Notes: generated by a model not told the origin, from the sequence alone. A DNA stretch of 64,000 nt from Pseudomaricurvus alkylphenolicus (GCF_011683955.1 NZ_JAAQPI010000002.1:696157-760156); one strand, 5' to 3'. Shown: positions 9,251 through 21,300, numbered from the stretch's first letter. Numbers and translations: made by a program.

Positions 9251-10204
9251 TTAGCGGTCCTGCAGTCGGGCTTCAATTGCGTCCATCAGCCGGCCGCCAA
9301 TGTTGGTGTCATAGGCCTTATCGATTTCTCGCGCGCAGGTTGGGCTGGTCACATTGATTTCGGTAAGGTAATCGCCAATCACGTCCAGGCCAACAAACAG
9401 CAATCCCTTCTCTTTCAGAGTCGGCGCGACCTGGCTTACGATCCATTGGTCTCTCTCGCTCAGTGGCTGGGCGACACCGGAACCTCCGGCGGCCAGGTTG
9501 CCACGGGTTTCTCCTTCAGCCGGAATCCGAGCCAGGGCATAGGGAACGGCCTCTCCGTCAACGACAAGGATCCGCTTGTCCCCGGCTTTAATCTCCGGAA
9601 TATAGCGCTGGGCCATAATCAGTTGGGTACCGTGATGGGTCAGAGTCTCAAGAATGACGCCCACATTGGGATCGTCATGCTTGCAACGGAAAATACCGTC
9701 GCCGCCCATACCATCCAGGGGTTTAAAGATCACGTCCTGATGTTGTTGGTGAAAGGCGCGCAGCTGCTCACTGTTGCGGCTCACCAATACGGGCGGGCAA
9801 CACTGGGGAAACTGGGTGGCGAACACCTTTTCGTTACAGTCCCTCAGGCTTTGGGGGTTGTTGACAATCAGACTGCCTTGTTTCTGGGCCGCTTCCAGAA
9901 TATAGGTGCTGTAAATGTATTCGTTGTCGAAAGGCGGATCCTTGCGCATCAGGATCACGTCCAGTTCACCCAAATCAATGGTCTCGCGGGGCTGCAGTTC
10001 ATACCAATGCTCAGAGTCATTGTAGACGCTCAAGGCCGCGGTCTGAGCCCGGGCGACTCCGTTGTCGAGGAACAGATCTCCCTGTTCCATATAGAACAAT
10101 TGCCAGCCTTTGTCCTGGGCGGCCAACAGCAGCGCCAGGCTGGTATCTTTTTTGGTATTGATGCGTTGAATGGGATCCATCACGATCCCGAGCTTAATGG
10201 TCAT
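9251..10204 (-). CDS. gshB: Glutathione synthetase
   Basis: The 317-residue protein joins gamma-glutamylcysteine and glycine with ATP in the cytoplasm. MTIKLGIVMDPIQRINTKKD is the characteristic N-terminus, and the ATP-grasp segments NPQSLRDCNEKVFATQFPQ, KPLDGMGGDGIFR and INVTSPTCAREID are all present. The start ATG at 10204 agrees with the family; a TTG at 10216 would add four residues. It heads the minus-strand operon and is divergent from pilG, as in pseudomonads. Confidence 0.95.
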   Translation of the reverse strand: MTIKLGIVMDPIQRINTKKDTSLALLLAAQDKGWQLFYMEQGDLFLDNGVARAQTAALSVYNDSEHWYELQPRETIDLGELDVILMRKDPPFDNEYIYSTYILEAAQKQGSLIVNNPQSLRDCNEKVFATQFPQCCPPVLVSRNSEQLRAFHQQHQDVIFKPLDGMGGDGIFRCKHDDPNVGVILETLTHHGTQLIMAQRYIPEIKAGDKRILVVDGEAVPYALARIPAEGETRGNLAAGGSGVAQPLSERDQWIVSQVAPTLKEKGLLFVGLDVIGDYLTEINVTSPTCAREIDKAYDTNIGGRLMDAIEARLQDR

Positions 10205-10647
10205 ATCCGGGCTCAACAGTGGGCGCTATACAGCGGGTTAGGGTCAGACTTGGTGGGCCGTAAGTTAAGACCTAAAGCACTCTAAAGCAAGCCGCCCATA
10301 AGTTCATTCGATGCTAAGCTTATTATTGTCGCTCAAAACGCGGAATGAATGTTGCGCAGTTCACAGCTCTGGCGGAGAAATTCCAGTTTCATGAGTGGCT
10401 TATAGATAAAACCTGTTTTGTATGTTAAAAAGTTCATTCGCTGTTGTGTCAGGCAGGGTTGGCGCACGAGTCTTCATTTTGCAACGCGCCAGTCCGGCGT
10501 CATCTGCACTACACTGAATTCTGACCCACTGTACCCGTTGCGGTGTCCGCATTGGAATCCCAGGAGGGTATCAGAAGGTGTTATTGCTTCCGTCAAGGGG
10601 GTGACGACAGCGATTTATCAGGACAATAATGACGAAGGTCGATGTGT
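10205..10647. other. Divergent intergenic region between gshB and pilG
   Basis: This 440-bp stretch must hold the promoters for both directions, but no sigma-70 or sigma-54 promoter stands out clearly. An 11-bp direct repeat AAGTTCATTCG occurs at 10300-10310 and 10430-10440. A short open frame at 10418-10657 has no good ribosome-binding site and looks non-coding. Confidence 0.5.
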
Positions 10648-11043
10648 ATGGACGTGAATCTAGAAAGCTTGAAAGTGATGGTCATTGATGACAGTAAGAC
10701 CATTCGCCGGACTGCGGAAACCTTGTTAAAAAAGGCGGGTTGCACGGTTGTCACAGCCACTGACGGATTTGATGCTCTGGCCAAGATTGCGGATACGCGA
10801 CCGGACATCATATTTGTGGACATCATGATGCCGCGTCTCGACGGTTACCAGACCTGCGCGTTGATCAAGAACAACAGTGAATTCAAAGATACTCCAGTGA
10901 TCATGCTTTCCAGTAAAGACGGCCTGTTTGACAAGGCCAAAGGACGTATCGTCGGGTCTGACCAATATCTGACCAAACCCTTCAGCAAGAGCGAATTGCT
11001 GGGGGCCATTGAAACCCATGTCGCTGATCGTCAGGCCTCTTGA
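10648..11043 (+). CDS. pilG: Twitching-motility response regulator PilG
   Basis: This is a single CheY-like receiver domain of 131 residues. The acidic pocket VIDDSKTIRR, the phospho-acceptor in DIIFVDIMMPRLDG, the SSKDG switch region and the YLTKPFSK lysine are all visible. In Pseudomonas, PilG is one of two receivers of the Pil-Chp system and promotes type IV pilus extension and cAMP synthesis. ATG at 10648 lies nine bases after GAAGG; ATG at 10642 is too close to it. It is the first gene of the complete cluster. Confidence 0.93.
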   Translation: MDVNLESLKVMVIDDSKTIRRTAETLLKKAGCTVVTATDGFDALAKIADTRPDIIFVDIMMPRLDGYQTCALIKNNSEFKDTPVIMLSSKDGLFDKAKGRIVGSDQYLTKPFSKSELLGAIETHVADRQAS

Positions 11044-11166
11044 GAGGAGCTGGTTCAGTAAGATTGGAACCACTATCACAGGCTTAACGCCGATAGGTTG
11101 GTTGCACACAAAACAGATAATAACTGACCTGAAGTCAGACAAAACAACACCGCATCAGGGGACGCC

Positions 11167-11529
11167 ATGGCCAAGATACTCATCGTTGATGACTCTCCAA
11201 CCGAAACATACAAGCTCACCAGCATTCTGGAGAAAAACGGGCACCAGGTTATCACTGCGGAAAACGGGGAGGCCGGGGTCAGTGCGGCCAAGCAGCAAAG
11301 ACCTGACGCGGTGCTTATGGATATCGTGATGCCGGGACTTAACGGCTTTCAAGCAACGCGGCAACTGAGCAAAGCCCAGGAAACCGCCAATATTCCCGTG
11401 GTGATAGTGACCACCAAAGATCAGGAAACCGATCGAGTCTGGGGGCTTAGACAGGGCGCCAAAGCCTATTTGACCAAACCCATTGAGGAAAAAATCCTAA
11501 TGGATGTGGTCAATGAGGTGTTGGCGTAA
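11167..11529 (+). CDS. pilH: Twitching-motility response regulator PilH
   Basis: This is a second single receiver domain of 120 residues, with ILIVDDSPTETYK, the phospho-acceptor in AVLMDIVMPGLNG, and the lysine in AYLTKPIEE. PilH generally opposes PilG and favours pilus retraction or acts as a phosphate sink. AGGGG seven bases upstream supports the ATG. It is separated from pilG by 123 bp without a gene and from pilI by only six bases. Confidence 0.93.
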   Translation: MAKILIVDDSPTETYKLTSILEKNGHQVITAENGEAGVSAAKQQRPDAVLMDIVMPGLNGFQATRQLSKAQETANIPVVIVTTKDQETDRVWGLRQGAKAYLTKPIEEKILMDVVNEVLA

Positions 11530-11535
11530 TTCGCT

Positions 11536-12105
11536 ATGGCTGAACAAACGGACGCCCTCAGCGCAGAAGATTCGGCCGCCAGGGCTTTCCAGGCGCTGCT
11601 CGGGTTGGCGCGTCAGTGTCGTAAATCTGCCCGCGGTTTACCCGCACAAGTTGATATCAAGCCGCACTGGAGCGGAATTGGTTTTGAGTTGCTCGGGCGT
11701 CGTTTTGTCGCCCCCATGGGTGAAGTGACGGAGATGCTCGAAGTGCCGCCCTACACCCGCCTCCCCGGCGTACAGCCCTGGGTGAAAGGGGTCTCCAACG
11801 TTCGTGGACGCCTACTGCCGGTGTGCGATCTTGCCGCCTTTTTCGGCGAACGACTCACCACGGGGCGCAAACTCCAAAGAATTCTTATATTGGAAAACGA
11901 TGAACTCTACACCGGACTGATGGTGGATCGCGTATTTGGCATGCAACACTTTCCCGTTGATACCTACAGTGACCAAGTGAGTTCAGAACACCCGGCCTCG
12001 GCATTCAGCCGCGGCTGTTATCGTCAGGACGATGTCGAATGGATCGTGTTCAGCCCGGCGTTACTGAGCCAGGATGGGCAATTTCTAAACGCGGCATCAG
12101 CCTGA
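11536..12105 (+). CDS. pilI: CheW-like coupling protein PilI
   Basis: The 189-residue protein contains one CheW domain: GFELLGRRFVAPMGEVTEML opens it, and PGVQPWVKGVSNVRGRLLPV is the conserved centre. PilI couples the receptor PilJ to the ChpA kinase. The order pilH-pilI-pilJ supports the assignment. The N-terminal 40 residues are an extension common in PilI proteins. Confidence 0.92.
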   Translation: MAEQTDALSAEDSAARAFQALLGLARQCRKSARGLPAQVDIKPHWSGIGFELLGRRFVAPMGEVTEMLEVPPYTRLPGVQPWVKGVSNVRGRLLPVCDLAAFFGERLTTGRKLQRILILENDELYTGLMVDRVFGMQHFPVDTYSDQVSSEHPASAFSRGCYRQDDVEWIVFSPALLSQDGQFLNAASA

Positions 12106-12191
12106 GCAAAGAAAGCAGGAAAGGATAAGCAGGGGCGGGCAAGATTGCCCGCAGCGGCTATTAATCGCAACGTCGGTCAGGAGCGCGTAGC

Positions 12192-14435
12192 ATGAAAATT
12201 GAGTCCAGAAACCTCGTCGCCGCCATCAGGGCAAACCGAACCATGACGGTTCTGGTGATTGCCCTGTTTTTGGCCCTGGTGGCGACCGTTGCCAGTGTCA
12301 TCATTGTGCAGCGCGATGCCGGCAGGGATCAGCAGTATCTGCAGCTCACCGCTGAGCTGCGGGCCTATTCATACCGATTGACGGCGCTTTCGCGTGAGTC
12401 CACGTCGGGTAATGAACAGGCTTTTGCGGAGCTGCAAAGCGTGGTGAGCAGTATGAACGACACCTGGGGCAAGCTCCGCTCTGGTGACGCCGGTACCCGC
12501 TCGGCGCTGGCTGACGAAATCGCCGGTTATGAAGGGGTATGGCAGCGGGTCAAGACCAACGCCGAGACCATCATCACCAACAAAGACACCATTATCTTCC
12601 TCAATGATGTGGCCACGACCCTGAACGAGTCTCTGCCGGAGCTGCAGGCCGAGCACAACTACATTGTCGAGATCCTTCTGGAAAACAACGCTCCGGCTGA
12701 CCAGGTAGCGGTAGCCCAGATGCAGTCCTGGCGGGCTGAGCGTATCGGGCGAAACGTCGACAAGATGCTGCGTGGCGGCGGCGATGCCGACAGCGCGGCG
12801 GACCAGTTTAACCTCGACGCCAATCTCTTCGGAAAGGTACTGCTCGGCATGAAAGAGGGCGATACCGCCATGAGTATTTCCCGGGTGACTGACGGCGATG
12901 CGGTGGAATCGCTCAACGAAATTGGCGATTTGTTCGAATTCGTGAGCTCCTCAGTACGCGAGATCTTCGAAGCCTCACCGGCGCTGTTTAAAGCCCGCCA
13001 GGCGGCCGATGCCCTGCTGGATGATGGCCCGGTTCTGCTGGAAGCGTTGAACAAACTGTCTAACGGTATTAGCGCCCAGGCCGGAGAGCGTCAGCCCAAT
13101 AACCTGACGTCACTGATCCTCGGCGGCATTGTGGTGTTGTGTCTGTTGCTGCTGGGTGTACAGATCTATAACGGTACCAGGGAGCGTCTGCAGGAAACGG
13201 CTGAGACCAACGAACGCAACCAGAGCGCGATTTTGCGTCTGCTCGACGAACTGGCGGATCTCGCCGACGGTGACCTGACCACCACGGCGACGGTAACCGA
13301 AGACTTCACCGGTGCGATTGCGGACTCTATCAACTACACCATTGACCAATTGCGGGTGCTGGTATCGCGAATTAACGAAACGGCAGTGAATGTATCCTCG
13401 GCGGCCCAGGATACCCAGCAGACAGCGCTGCATCTCGCCGAAGCTTCTGAACATCAGGCCCAGGAAATTGCCGGAGCCTCAGCGGCCGTCAACGAAATGG
13501 CTGTGACCATTGACCAGGTATCGGCCAACGCCGCCGAATCCGCCGCGGTTGCGGAGCGCTCGGTATCCATTGCGAACAACGGTTCCAAGGTAGTGCAGAA
13601 CACCATTCACGGTATGGACACCATTCGCGAACAGATTCAGGACACCTCCAAGCGGATCAAGCGACTGGGTGAATCGTCCCAGGAGATTGGTGACATCGTA
13701 TCGTTGATTAACGACATTGCCGATCAGACCAACATCCTGGCATTGAACGCGGCCATTCAGGCGTCGATGGCCGGTGATGCCGGGCGAGGCTTTGCGGTGG
13801 TAGCGGACGAAGTACAGCGCCTCGCGGAACGTTCCGCTGCTGCAACCAAACAGATTGAAGCGCTGGTTAAGACCATTCAGAACGATACCAACGAGGCGGT
13901 TATCTCCATGGAGCAGACCACCTCGGAAGTAGTACGAGGGGCACGTCTGGCCCAGGATGCGGGCGTGGCACTGGAAGAGATTGAGGGTGTATCCACCAGC
14001 CTCGCAGACCTGATTCAAAACATTTCCAACGCCGCGCGCCAGCAGGCGTCTTCAGCGGGCCACATTTCCAATACGATGAACGTCATTCAGGAAATTACCT
14101 CACAGACCTCCTCCGGTACCGGAGCGACGGCGGAATCTATTGGACACCTGGCTGATATGGCACTGGATCTGCGTCAGTCGGTTGCCGGTTTCACGCTGCC
14201 CGAAGAGGCCAGCAACGACGAACCGCCTGTTGCCACAGACGACTTCGCGCCAGAAGTGGCCGACTTCAACCTCAGCCCGGAAGCTCAGTCTGCAGATGTA
14301 CAGGCTGCACCGGAACCCCAGGACGACCTTAACGCGGACATCAATCTGGACCTCGACAGCGAAGATCTGGATGGCTTTGATATCGCCAAAGACATTGTTG
14401 ATGACGATCAGGACAACCAACAGCGCCTGGCCTGA
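12192..14435 (+). CDS. pilJ: Methyl-accepting chemotaxis receptor PilJ
   Basis: This 747-residue inner-membrane receptor has a first helix at about residues 18-37, a periplasmic region of about 270 residues typical of PilJ, a second helix near residues 308-325 ([18 protein letters not shown]), a HAMP segment and a long cytoplasmic coiled coil. The hairpin tip [17 protein letters not shown] and [16 protein letters not shown] mark the signalling domain. The C-terminal 70 residues are acidic and rich in D, L and A, an unstructured tail. AGGAG about ten bases upstream supports the start. PilJ senses pilus tension or PilA in Pseudomonas. Confidence 0.95.
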   Translation: MKIESRNLVAAIRANRTMTVLVIALFLALVATVASVIIVQRDAGRDQQYLQLTAELRAYSYRLTALSRESTSGNEQAFAELQSVVSSMNDTWGKLRSGDAGTRSALADEIAGYEGVWQRVKTNAETIITNKDTIIFLNDVATTLNESLPELQAEHNYIVEILLENNAPADQVAVAQMQSWRAERIGRNVDKMLRGGGDADSAADQFNLDANLFGKVLLGMKEGDTAMSISRVTDGDAVESLNEIGDLFEFVSSSVREIFEASPALFKARQAADALLDDGPVLLEALNKLSNGISAQAGERQPNNLTSLILGGIVVLCLLLLGVQIYNGTRERLQETAETNERNQSAILRLLDELADLADGDLTTTATVTEDFTGAIADSINYTIDQLRVLVSRINETAVNVSSAAQDTQQTALHLAEASEHQAQEIAGASAAVNEMAVTIDQVSANAAESAAVAERSVSIANNGSKVVQNTIHGMDTIREQIQDTSKRIKRLGESSQEIGDIVSLINDIADQTNILALNAAIQASMAGDAGRGFAVVADEVQRLAERSAAATKQIEALVKTIQNDTNEAVISMEQTTSEVVRGARLAQDAGVALEEIEGVSTSLADLIQNISNAARQQASSAGHISNTMNVIQEITSQTSSGTGATAESIGHLADMALDLRQSVAGFTLPEEASNDEPPVATDDFAPEVADFNLSPEAQSADVQAAPEPQDDLNADINLDLDSEDLDGFDIAKDIVDDDQDNQQRLA

Positions 14436-14488
14436 CGACAAATGAGTGGTATTTGGCAGAACCGTTCGGGGATTGATGGGTAATCTCG

Positions 14489-15337
14489 ATGGCGTGGTCA
14501 CTAAAGCAGGCGCCGAAACTGACTGACGTGCAGTTTGAGCGTTGGAACAAATTGCTGGAAGAGCGCACAGGTATCCAAGTGTCGCCTCACCAGCGAGGGT
14601 TTCTGCAGATACAGCTGGCCAAGCGCATGAGAGAGCTCAAGGTCAAGCATTACAATCAGTACTTTGATCAAGTCGCCAGTGGCGCGCTTGGTATGGTGGA
14701 GTGGTCGATCCTGATCGATCGACTGGTGGTCAAGGAAACGAGTTTCTTTCGTCATCGGGACTCGGTGGAACTGGTGCGCCAGGATCTCCAGAACCGAATT
14801 AACAACCAGGTGCTGACAGAGAGCTTTGAAGTCTGGAGTCTCGGCTGCGCCACGGGGGAAGAGCCATATTCACTGGCCATGGTCATTAATGATTGCTTCG
14901 AACTGGCCGGGCTTGAGCCCTACTATGGGATCACAGCCACAGACATCAGCCAGCCTGCTCTGCAGCATGCTCGCACCGGCATCTATTCAGCCCGCAAACT
15001 GCAACCGGTCGCCACCGACGAACAGGCCCGCTACTTCAATCGTCTTGAAGACGGACGTATGCAGGTGATTGATAAACTGCGCGACAGGGTCTGCTTTTCG
15101 CCCGGCAATTTGCTGAAAATCTCTGAAGTACCGCGGGTGGCACTGGACATTATTTTCTGCCAAAACGTGTTGATTTACTTCAGGCGCTGGTTGCGCCGGG
15201 AAATCCTCAACGAACTGGCCACCCGGCTCAAACCGGGGGGGATTCTGCTCATCGGCCTGGGAGAAATCGTGGATTGGGAGCATCCCGGTCTGCAGAGAGT
15301 GCCGGATGATCGGGTACAAGCATACATAAGGGTATAG
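14489..15337 (+). CDS. pilK: CheR-type receptor methyltransferase PilK
   Basis: This 282-residue protein is a CheR-family SAM-dependent methyltransferase that would methylate glutamates in PilJ. SLGCATGEEPYSLAM is the SAM-binding motif, and LDIIFCQNVLIYF is the second conserved CheR motif. The N-terminal helical domain with VKETSFFRHRDSVE is typical. Its position between pilJ and the large kinase gene matches Pseudomonas. Confidence 0.93.
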   Translation: MAWSLKQAPKLTDVQFERWNKLLEERTGIQVSPHQRGFLQIQLAKRMRELKVKHYNQYFDQVASGALGMVEWSILIDRLVVKETSFFRHRDSVELVRQDLQNRINNQVLTESFEVWSLGCATGEEPYSLAMVINDCFELAGLEPYYGITATDISQPALQHARTGIYSARKLQPVATDEQARYFNRLEDGRMQVIDKLRDRVCFSPGNLLKISEVPRVALDIIFCQNVLIYFRRWLRREILNELATRLKPGGILLIGLGEIVDWEHPGLQRVPDDRVQAYIRV

Positions 15338-15387
15338 CTCATGAGTGGCCGGATCGCCGCAGACAAGAATAATCAGGGGGAAGCCAG

Positions 15388-18300
15388 ATGATGGCGGATA
15401 ACCGCAACTATACAGCGCTTGACTGGGTCATGGGGGAGATCGAAGAGACTCTCAAACAGGCTCGCCAGGCACTGGAAGCGTACGTGGACAACCCCCAGGA
15501 CTCCACTCGTATCCGCTTCTGCCTGACACATATCCATCAGGTCCACGGCAGTCTGCAGATGGTCGAGGTATTCGGTGCCGCCCTGTTAGCCGAAGAAATG
15601 GAAGCTATCTGTCAGGCTCTGATGAATCAAGGCGTCAGCAATGATACCGAAGCTTACGAGGTATTAATGCGGGCTATTTTGCAGCTGCCCATTTATCTTG
15701 AGCAGGTCAAAGCCCATCGCCATGACGATCCGGGCAGTCTTCTGCCCTTGCTGAATGACCTGCGGGCGGCGCGGGGCTCCAGTCTTTTGTCTGAAAGTCA
15801 GTTTTTTAATCCCGATATTTCCTCCATCCAGCAAGTCAGTGGAGAGCCTAACCCCGCTCGCAATAACCCCAAGCAGTTCAAAGCCATCATGGAAAAACTG
15901 CGGCAGATGTACCAATACGCTGCCGCCGGGGTTATGCGTGGTGTCAAAGTTGACGAGAACCTCCAATACCTGCAGAAAGTATTTGAGCGTCTCCATAACC
16001 TCACATCCGGCAGCCCTCGCCAGCCTCTGTGGGATATCGCCTCTGCCGTAGCCGAAGGACTGGACTCCGAGCATATCCAGATCAGTGTGTCACTAAAGTC
16101 GCTGATGCGGCAGCTGGATCGGGAAATCAAACTGTTTGCCCAGCACGGCCCCAAGGCACTGAACAGCGGCACTCGCGAAGAACTGCTTAAAAACCTGCTT
16201 TATTATGTCGCGCGCAGCGAAGCATCCACTCCTCGGATTGAGCGCCTGCGAGCACAGTTCGCGCTACAAGAGGCTCTGCCGGTCAAAGAGGGCGGAGAAA
16301 AAGAAGGCGGATTGTTATCGGGTCCGGATCCGGAAACCATTCGCAGTGTGGTTCATGCGCTCAATGATGAGCTGACCGCTATCAAGCAGGCACTCGATAT
16401 CAGCTTATCCGGCAATGACGAAGCCGCGGTAAGCGATGCTCTGCCAGTTATGAGAAGGGTGGCCGACACATTGGCGGTGTTGGGTGTTGGCGACCTGCGT
16501 CGCCAGATCATGCTGCAGGCGGATAATCTGGAATGTGCCTATGAGCAGGGCCAGGTCAATCAGGATGTGCTGATCGGCGTTGCCGACGAGGTTGTGGCTA
16601 TTGAGCAGCGCCTGGCGATCATGGCCGGTGCCAGCAATGTCAGTGTCGATGTGGTCGGTACACCACAGGAAGGCCGTCATCTGCAGATCAGTCAGGCACA
16701 GGAATCGGTTTTGCGCGAAGCGCGTAATGGTCTGGAGCAGGCGAAAGACGCGATCATCGAGTTCATTGCTTCACAGTGGAACAGTGAGCATCTGCAGCCT
16801 GTTCCGGAATTGCTAAATGGGATTCGCGGCGGTTTGACTATGATGCCTCTGCCACGCCCCGCTGCAATTCTCGAAGGCTGCGGTCGCTATATTGAAAGGG
16901 AGCTGCTGGGTGGAGAAACCAGCCTGGAGTGGAGCACCCTGGATACATTGGCTGATGCGATTACCAGCGTTGAATACTATCTGGAAAGGCTGAGTGGAGA
17001 TCGTGAGGAAAACGATGATGTCTTACTCACCTTGGCCGAAGAGAGCCTGGCGTCTCTGGGGTATGCCATTACCGGAGACCGACCAGCTGAGCTCGAACCA
17101 GAACCCATCGTGCCGGAACCCGTAGCCAGTGTGGCACCGGAAGATCTTGCTCACCTGTCGCTGGCACCGGAGCCGACTGTTCCCGATCACCATGCCGAGG
17201 AGACGCCGGTATCGACACCACTGGAAACCGAGCCGGAGCACTCTGGTGAGGCCGAGCTCTCGGATTCTCCAGAGCCGCTTGCTGAAGATGAACTCCTGCA
17301 GTACGAACAGCTCGATGATTCAGAATCCATTGAATCGGTAGAAGACGAGGAAATTGAAGAGACGTCCGCGGCAGTCGCAACTGACGCGGATGAGATAGAG
17401 ATTGCTCAATCCGGGTCTTCTGATGAGGCTGACAAAGGCACTGCTGTTGGCGAGGAAATGACGGCACAGGAAGACGATGAGGATGAAGACGAAGTTGACG
17501 AAGAGATCATAGAGATCTTTATCGAAGAAGCTCGGGAAGTCCTGGAAAACATCGATGAATTCTTCCCCCAGTGGGCACAAGACTTCAATAATAGCGAGGC
17601 TTTAGGAGAATTCCGCCGTGCCTTTCACACATTGAAAGGCAGCGGTCGCATGGTAGGCGCGACGGTCATTGGCGAATTGGCCTGGTCTGTCGAAAATATG
17701 CTGAACCGGTTGATTGAAGGCGGTATCACCGCAGACCAGAGACAGGTGGAGCTGATTCGTCAGGTGCGTGAAGTGATTCCCGCCTGTATTGATGCCTTTG
17801 AGCATCGACACCCACTGCAAGATCCTCAACGAGTGGAACAGCTGCGCCTATGGGGCGAAGCGATCAGTCGCGGCGAACAGCCCGATATGACAGAGGCCGC
17901 GGTTACCGAACCGGCTCCCGAGTCCATCGATGGCGTTGAAGCCCCGGGTAGTCTTGCAGGGGCATCAAAAGCCGAGGATGCAGCAGAAGTCACAGCCCCG
18001 GAAGTTGTTACGCAAGACTCCCAGCAAGAAACCGCCGAAGAAGACGATGACAGCAACGCGATTCTGTGGGAGATATTCGGTGGTGAAGCCATTGGCCATC
18101 TACAGGTCGTGGAAGATTTTATTGCCGAAATGGATGAAGCAGCTCCGCTGTTTACGCCACCGAGCGAAGCCATGCAAAGAGCATTGCATACGCTCAAGGG
18201 CAGCGCTCATATGGCTGATGTTCATGCCATTGCGGAATTGGCGACGCCTCTGGAGCGGTTCGCAAAGGAGTTGCGTACTTATCAGCTCAATATCGACGCC

Positions 18301-21300
18301 GATATTCTTCAACTTTTGAAAGATGGCGTTGCCTATACGCACTCAGCGCTGCAACAGATTCGCGACAGGGTTTCCGTCGACATTCCGCGCCTGAGCCAAT
18401 TTCAGGCGCGCGTCGCCGAGCTGCGGGATATGACCGTTGGTCCTCTTGTTCGGAAGGAAGAGCAGGCCAAACAGAAAAAATCTGTCGATCCCCAGCTGCT
18501 GTCCATTTTTATGGCAGAGGAAATGAATCTGTTGCTCGATGCCGACGACATTCTGCAACATTGGCAACAGCAACCCCAGTTGACCGACAAAATAGAACCT
18601 CTAACCCAGGAGTTGGAGGCATTGGCCGAAGGCGCCGAGCTTGCCAATCTGCCTAGCATGGCTCAGATCAGCCGCCAATTGGCCGGGGTATATCGCCAGG
18701 CTCGTGGCGACCTCTCTGCTCTGCAACCGGATGATTATGAGCTGTTGTTGCGAGCCCATGAACAACTGCTCGATACCGTAGACGCCGTCGCTGCCGGTCA
18801 GAATCTGCCGGAGCTGGATACTGTGCAGCAGGAGCAGCTGCGATCTTTAGCTCAACGCCTGTCATCGTCAGACGAAGAGCAGGCTTTGCTCGGGGGTCTG
18901 GAATCCGGATTTATTGTCGATGCTTCCGAGATAGAAGTGATTGACGTGGATGGCGCCGTCCTCGACGAAGATCTCACCGCAAGTCTGTTGCAATCGGTGG
19001 AGGCAGAAACCCCGGATCTGGAGCCATTGCAGCAGCTCAACGATGCCATCGATGGTGAGGAATTACTGGACATTGACGTCGAACCTTTCGACACTGGGCT
19101 GGAAGCCGAAGCCGAAGCCGAAGCCGAAGCCGAAGCCGAAGCCGAAGCCGAAGCCGAAGCCGAAGCCGAAGCCGAAGCCGAAGCCGAAGCCGAAGCCGAA
19201 GCCGAAGCCGAAGCCGAAGCCGAAGCCGAAGCCGAAGCCCATACTTCGCTCCACGACTTTGATCCTGAGATTGTGGAAATCTTCCTTGATGAAGCCGATG
19301 AGCTGATGGAAGAAATCGAGCAGTCCGTGCACGACTGGACAGAGGACTGGAGCCGCAGCGATTGCGCTGAAGCACTTAAACGCTCGCTCCACACCCTCAA
19401 GGGAGGTGCCCGACTTGCGGGCCTGATGGGCCTAGGCAACGTCGCTCACGACTTCGAATCCGACCTGATCAGCCTTACCGGCAATGATCAGCTTGATGAC
19501 GGTTTCTTTGACAAGGTCTACGCCTATCAAGACCAATTATTTAAGGGCGTGGAACAGGTCAAAACCGCCATGGCAAGCGGCGCCTTACCCGCTGACTTAT
19601 TGGGAGAGCCCTCAGCTGGGTATGAACAGCCCTCAGCGGGAGATGAACAGCCCTCAGCTGGGTATGAACAGCCCTCAGCGGGAGATGAACAGCCCTCAGC
19701 TGGGTATGAACAGCCCTCAGCGGGAGATGAACAGCCCTCGGCGGAACTGGAACCCGTCGTTGGAAATGAAGAACCCTCAACCGAACAAGAGCTTGCAGCT
19801 GGCCATGAGGAGCCCGCAGCGGCAGACGAACAGCTGATACCGGAATCGGGCAGCCTTGAGGCGGAAACAACTCCCCAGGATATCGAGTCACACTCCGAGG
19901 CGACGGAACCCACCACAGAAGCCGCCGTATCAGACTTGCAATTCGATCCGGAAATTGTGGAAATCTTCTTGGATGAAGCCGATGAGCTGATGGAAGAAGT
20001 CGAACAGTCGGTCCACGACTGGTCTGAGGATTGGAGTCGTACGGATTGCGCTGAGGCTCTCAAACGCAGCTTGCACACCCTTAAAGGCGGCGCGCGCCTG
20101 GCAGGCCTGATGGAGCTGGGCAATGTTGCCCACGATTTCGAAACTGATCTGATCAACCTCAGCAGTAATGATTCGCTTGACGACAACTTCTTCGCCAAAG
20201 TGCATGCCTATCAGGACCAATTACTGCAAGGCGTAGAGCAGGTCAAAACGGCAATGGCAGGCGGTTCATCGGATATTCTGCTGGCAGGTGAGCCTGTGGA
20301 ATCCGAGATGGCATCCTTGCCGCAGGCAGTGGAAGACGTTGACACAGCAGCCGAGGCGGAAACCGGCACAACCAGCCCGGAGAGCGGCGGTGCGGACATC
20401 CTGCCGTTTACTCCCAAAGACAACATACCAACAGTCACCAGTGGCGACGATTTCAAGTTGCCTTCTGCTGCTCAACAAGTAGCACCGGCTGCGACCGGTG
20501 GGGCCGCTCAGGCTCCGTTGCAGGCACGTCGGGCGGCTCCACAAGAAGTCGTCAAGGTCTCTGCGGAACTGCTGGAAGAATTGGTCAATCTGGCGGGTGA
20601 AACCTCTATCAGCCGGGCTCGAATGGAAGAGCAGGTGAGTGAACTCGGAGGCGCCATTGATGAGATGGATTCCACCATTTCCCGCCTGCAGGAACAGCTG
20701 CGCCGACTGGACATCGAAACCGAAGCACAGATTCTTTTCCGACAAGAACAGATGGCGGAAATGGAGGATTTCGATCCGCTCGAAATGGACCGCTACTCGC
20801 AGTTGCAGCAGCTATCGCGTTCTCTGATCGAGTCCGCTTCAGACTTGATGGACCTGAAGAACACTCTGACAGACAAGACCCGGGACGCCGAAACCCTGCT
20901 TCTGCAACAGTCTCGAATCAACACCGACTTGCAAGAAGGCCTGATGCGATCGCGAATGGTGCCTTTCTCGCGTCTGGTGCCGAGACTGCGCCGGATTATT
21001 CGCCAGGTGTCAGGAGAGTTGAACAAACGGGTCAATTTCGAACTCGATAATATCGAAGGCGAACTGGACAGAACGGTGCTTGAGCGCATGGTCGCCCCCC
21101 TGGAACACATGCTGCGCAATGCTGTGGACCACGGCATCGAAGCGCCGCAAGAGCGGATTGCCGCGGGCAAGCCGGAAGCGGGACGCATCATATTAAGCCT
21201 CGGGCGGGAAGGCGGCGACGTTATCCTGCGTCTGATCGACGATGGTCGCGGTATCAACCTGGAGAGGGTTCGGGAAAAGGCCATCGAGCGAGGGCTCATG

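Noticed and set aside
8657-10285. Long plus-strand open frame opposite tonB and gshB
   Set aside because: It is antisense to two well-identified genes, has no family-like segments and no ribosome-binding site; it arises from the codon bias of the true genes.
10418-10657. 79-codon frame before pilG
   Set aside because: No ribosome-binding site, unusual composition and overlap with the pilG start.
18852-19439. Ser-Ala repeat and other repeat proteins in alternative frames over the GAAGCC tract
   Set aside because: A hexanucleotide repeat leaves all frames open; only the chpA frame is continuous with conserved domains.
19609-19734. CRISPR-like appearance of the 42-bp repeats
   Set aside because: Copies are contiguous without spacers, lie inside a coding frame and no cas genes are near.
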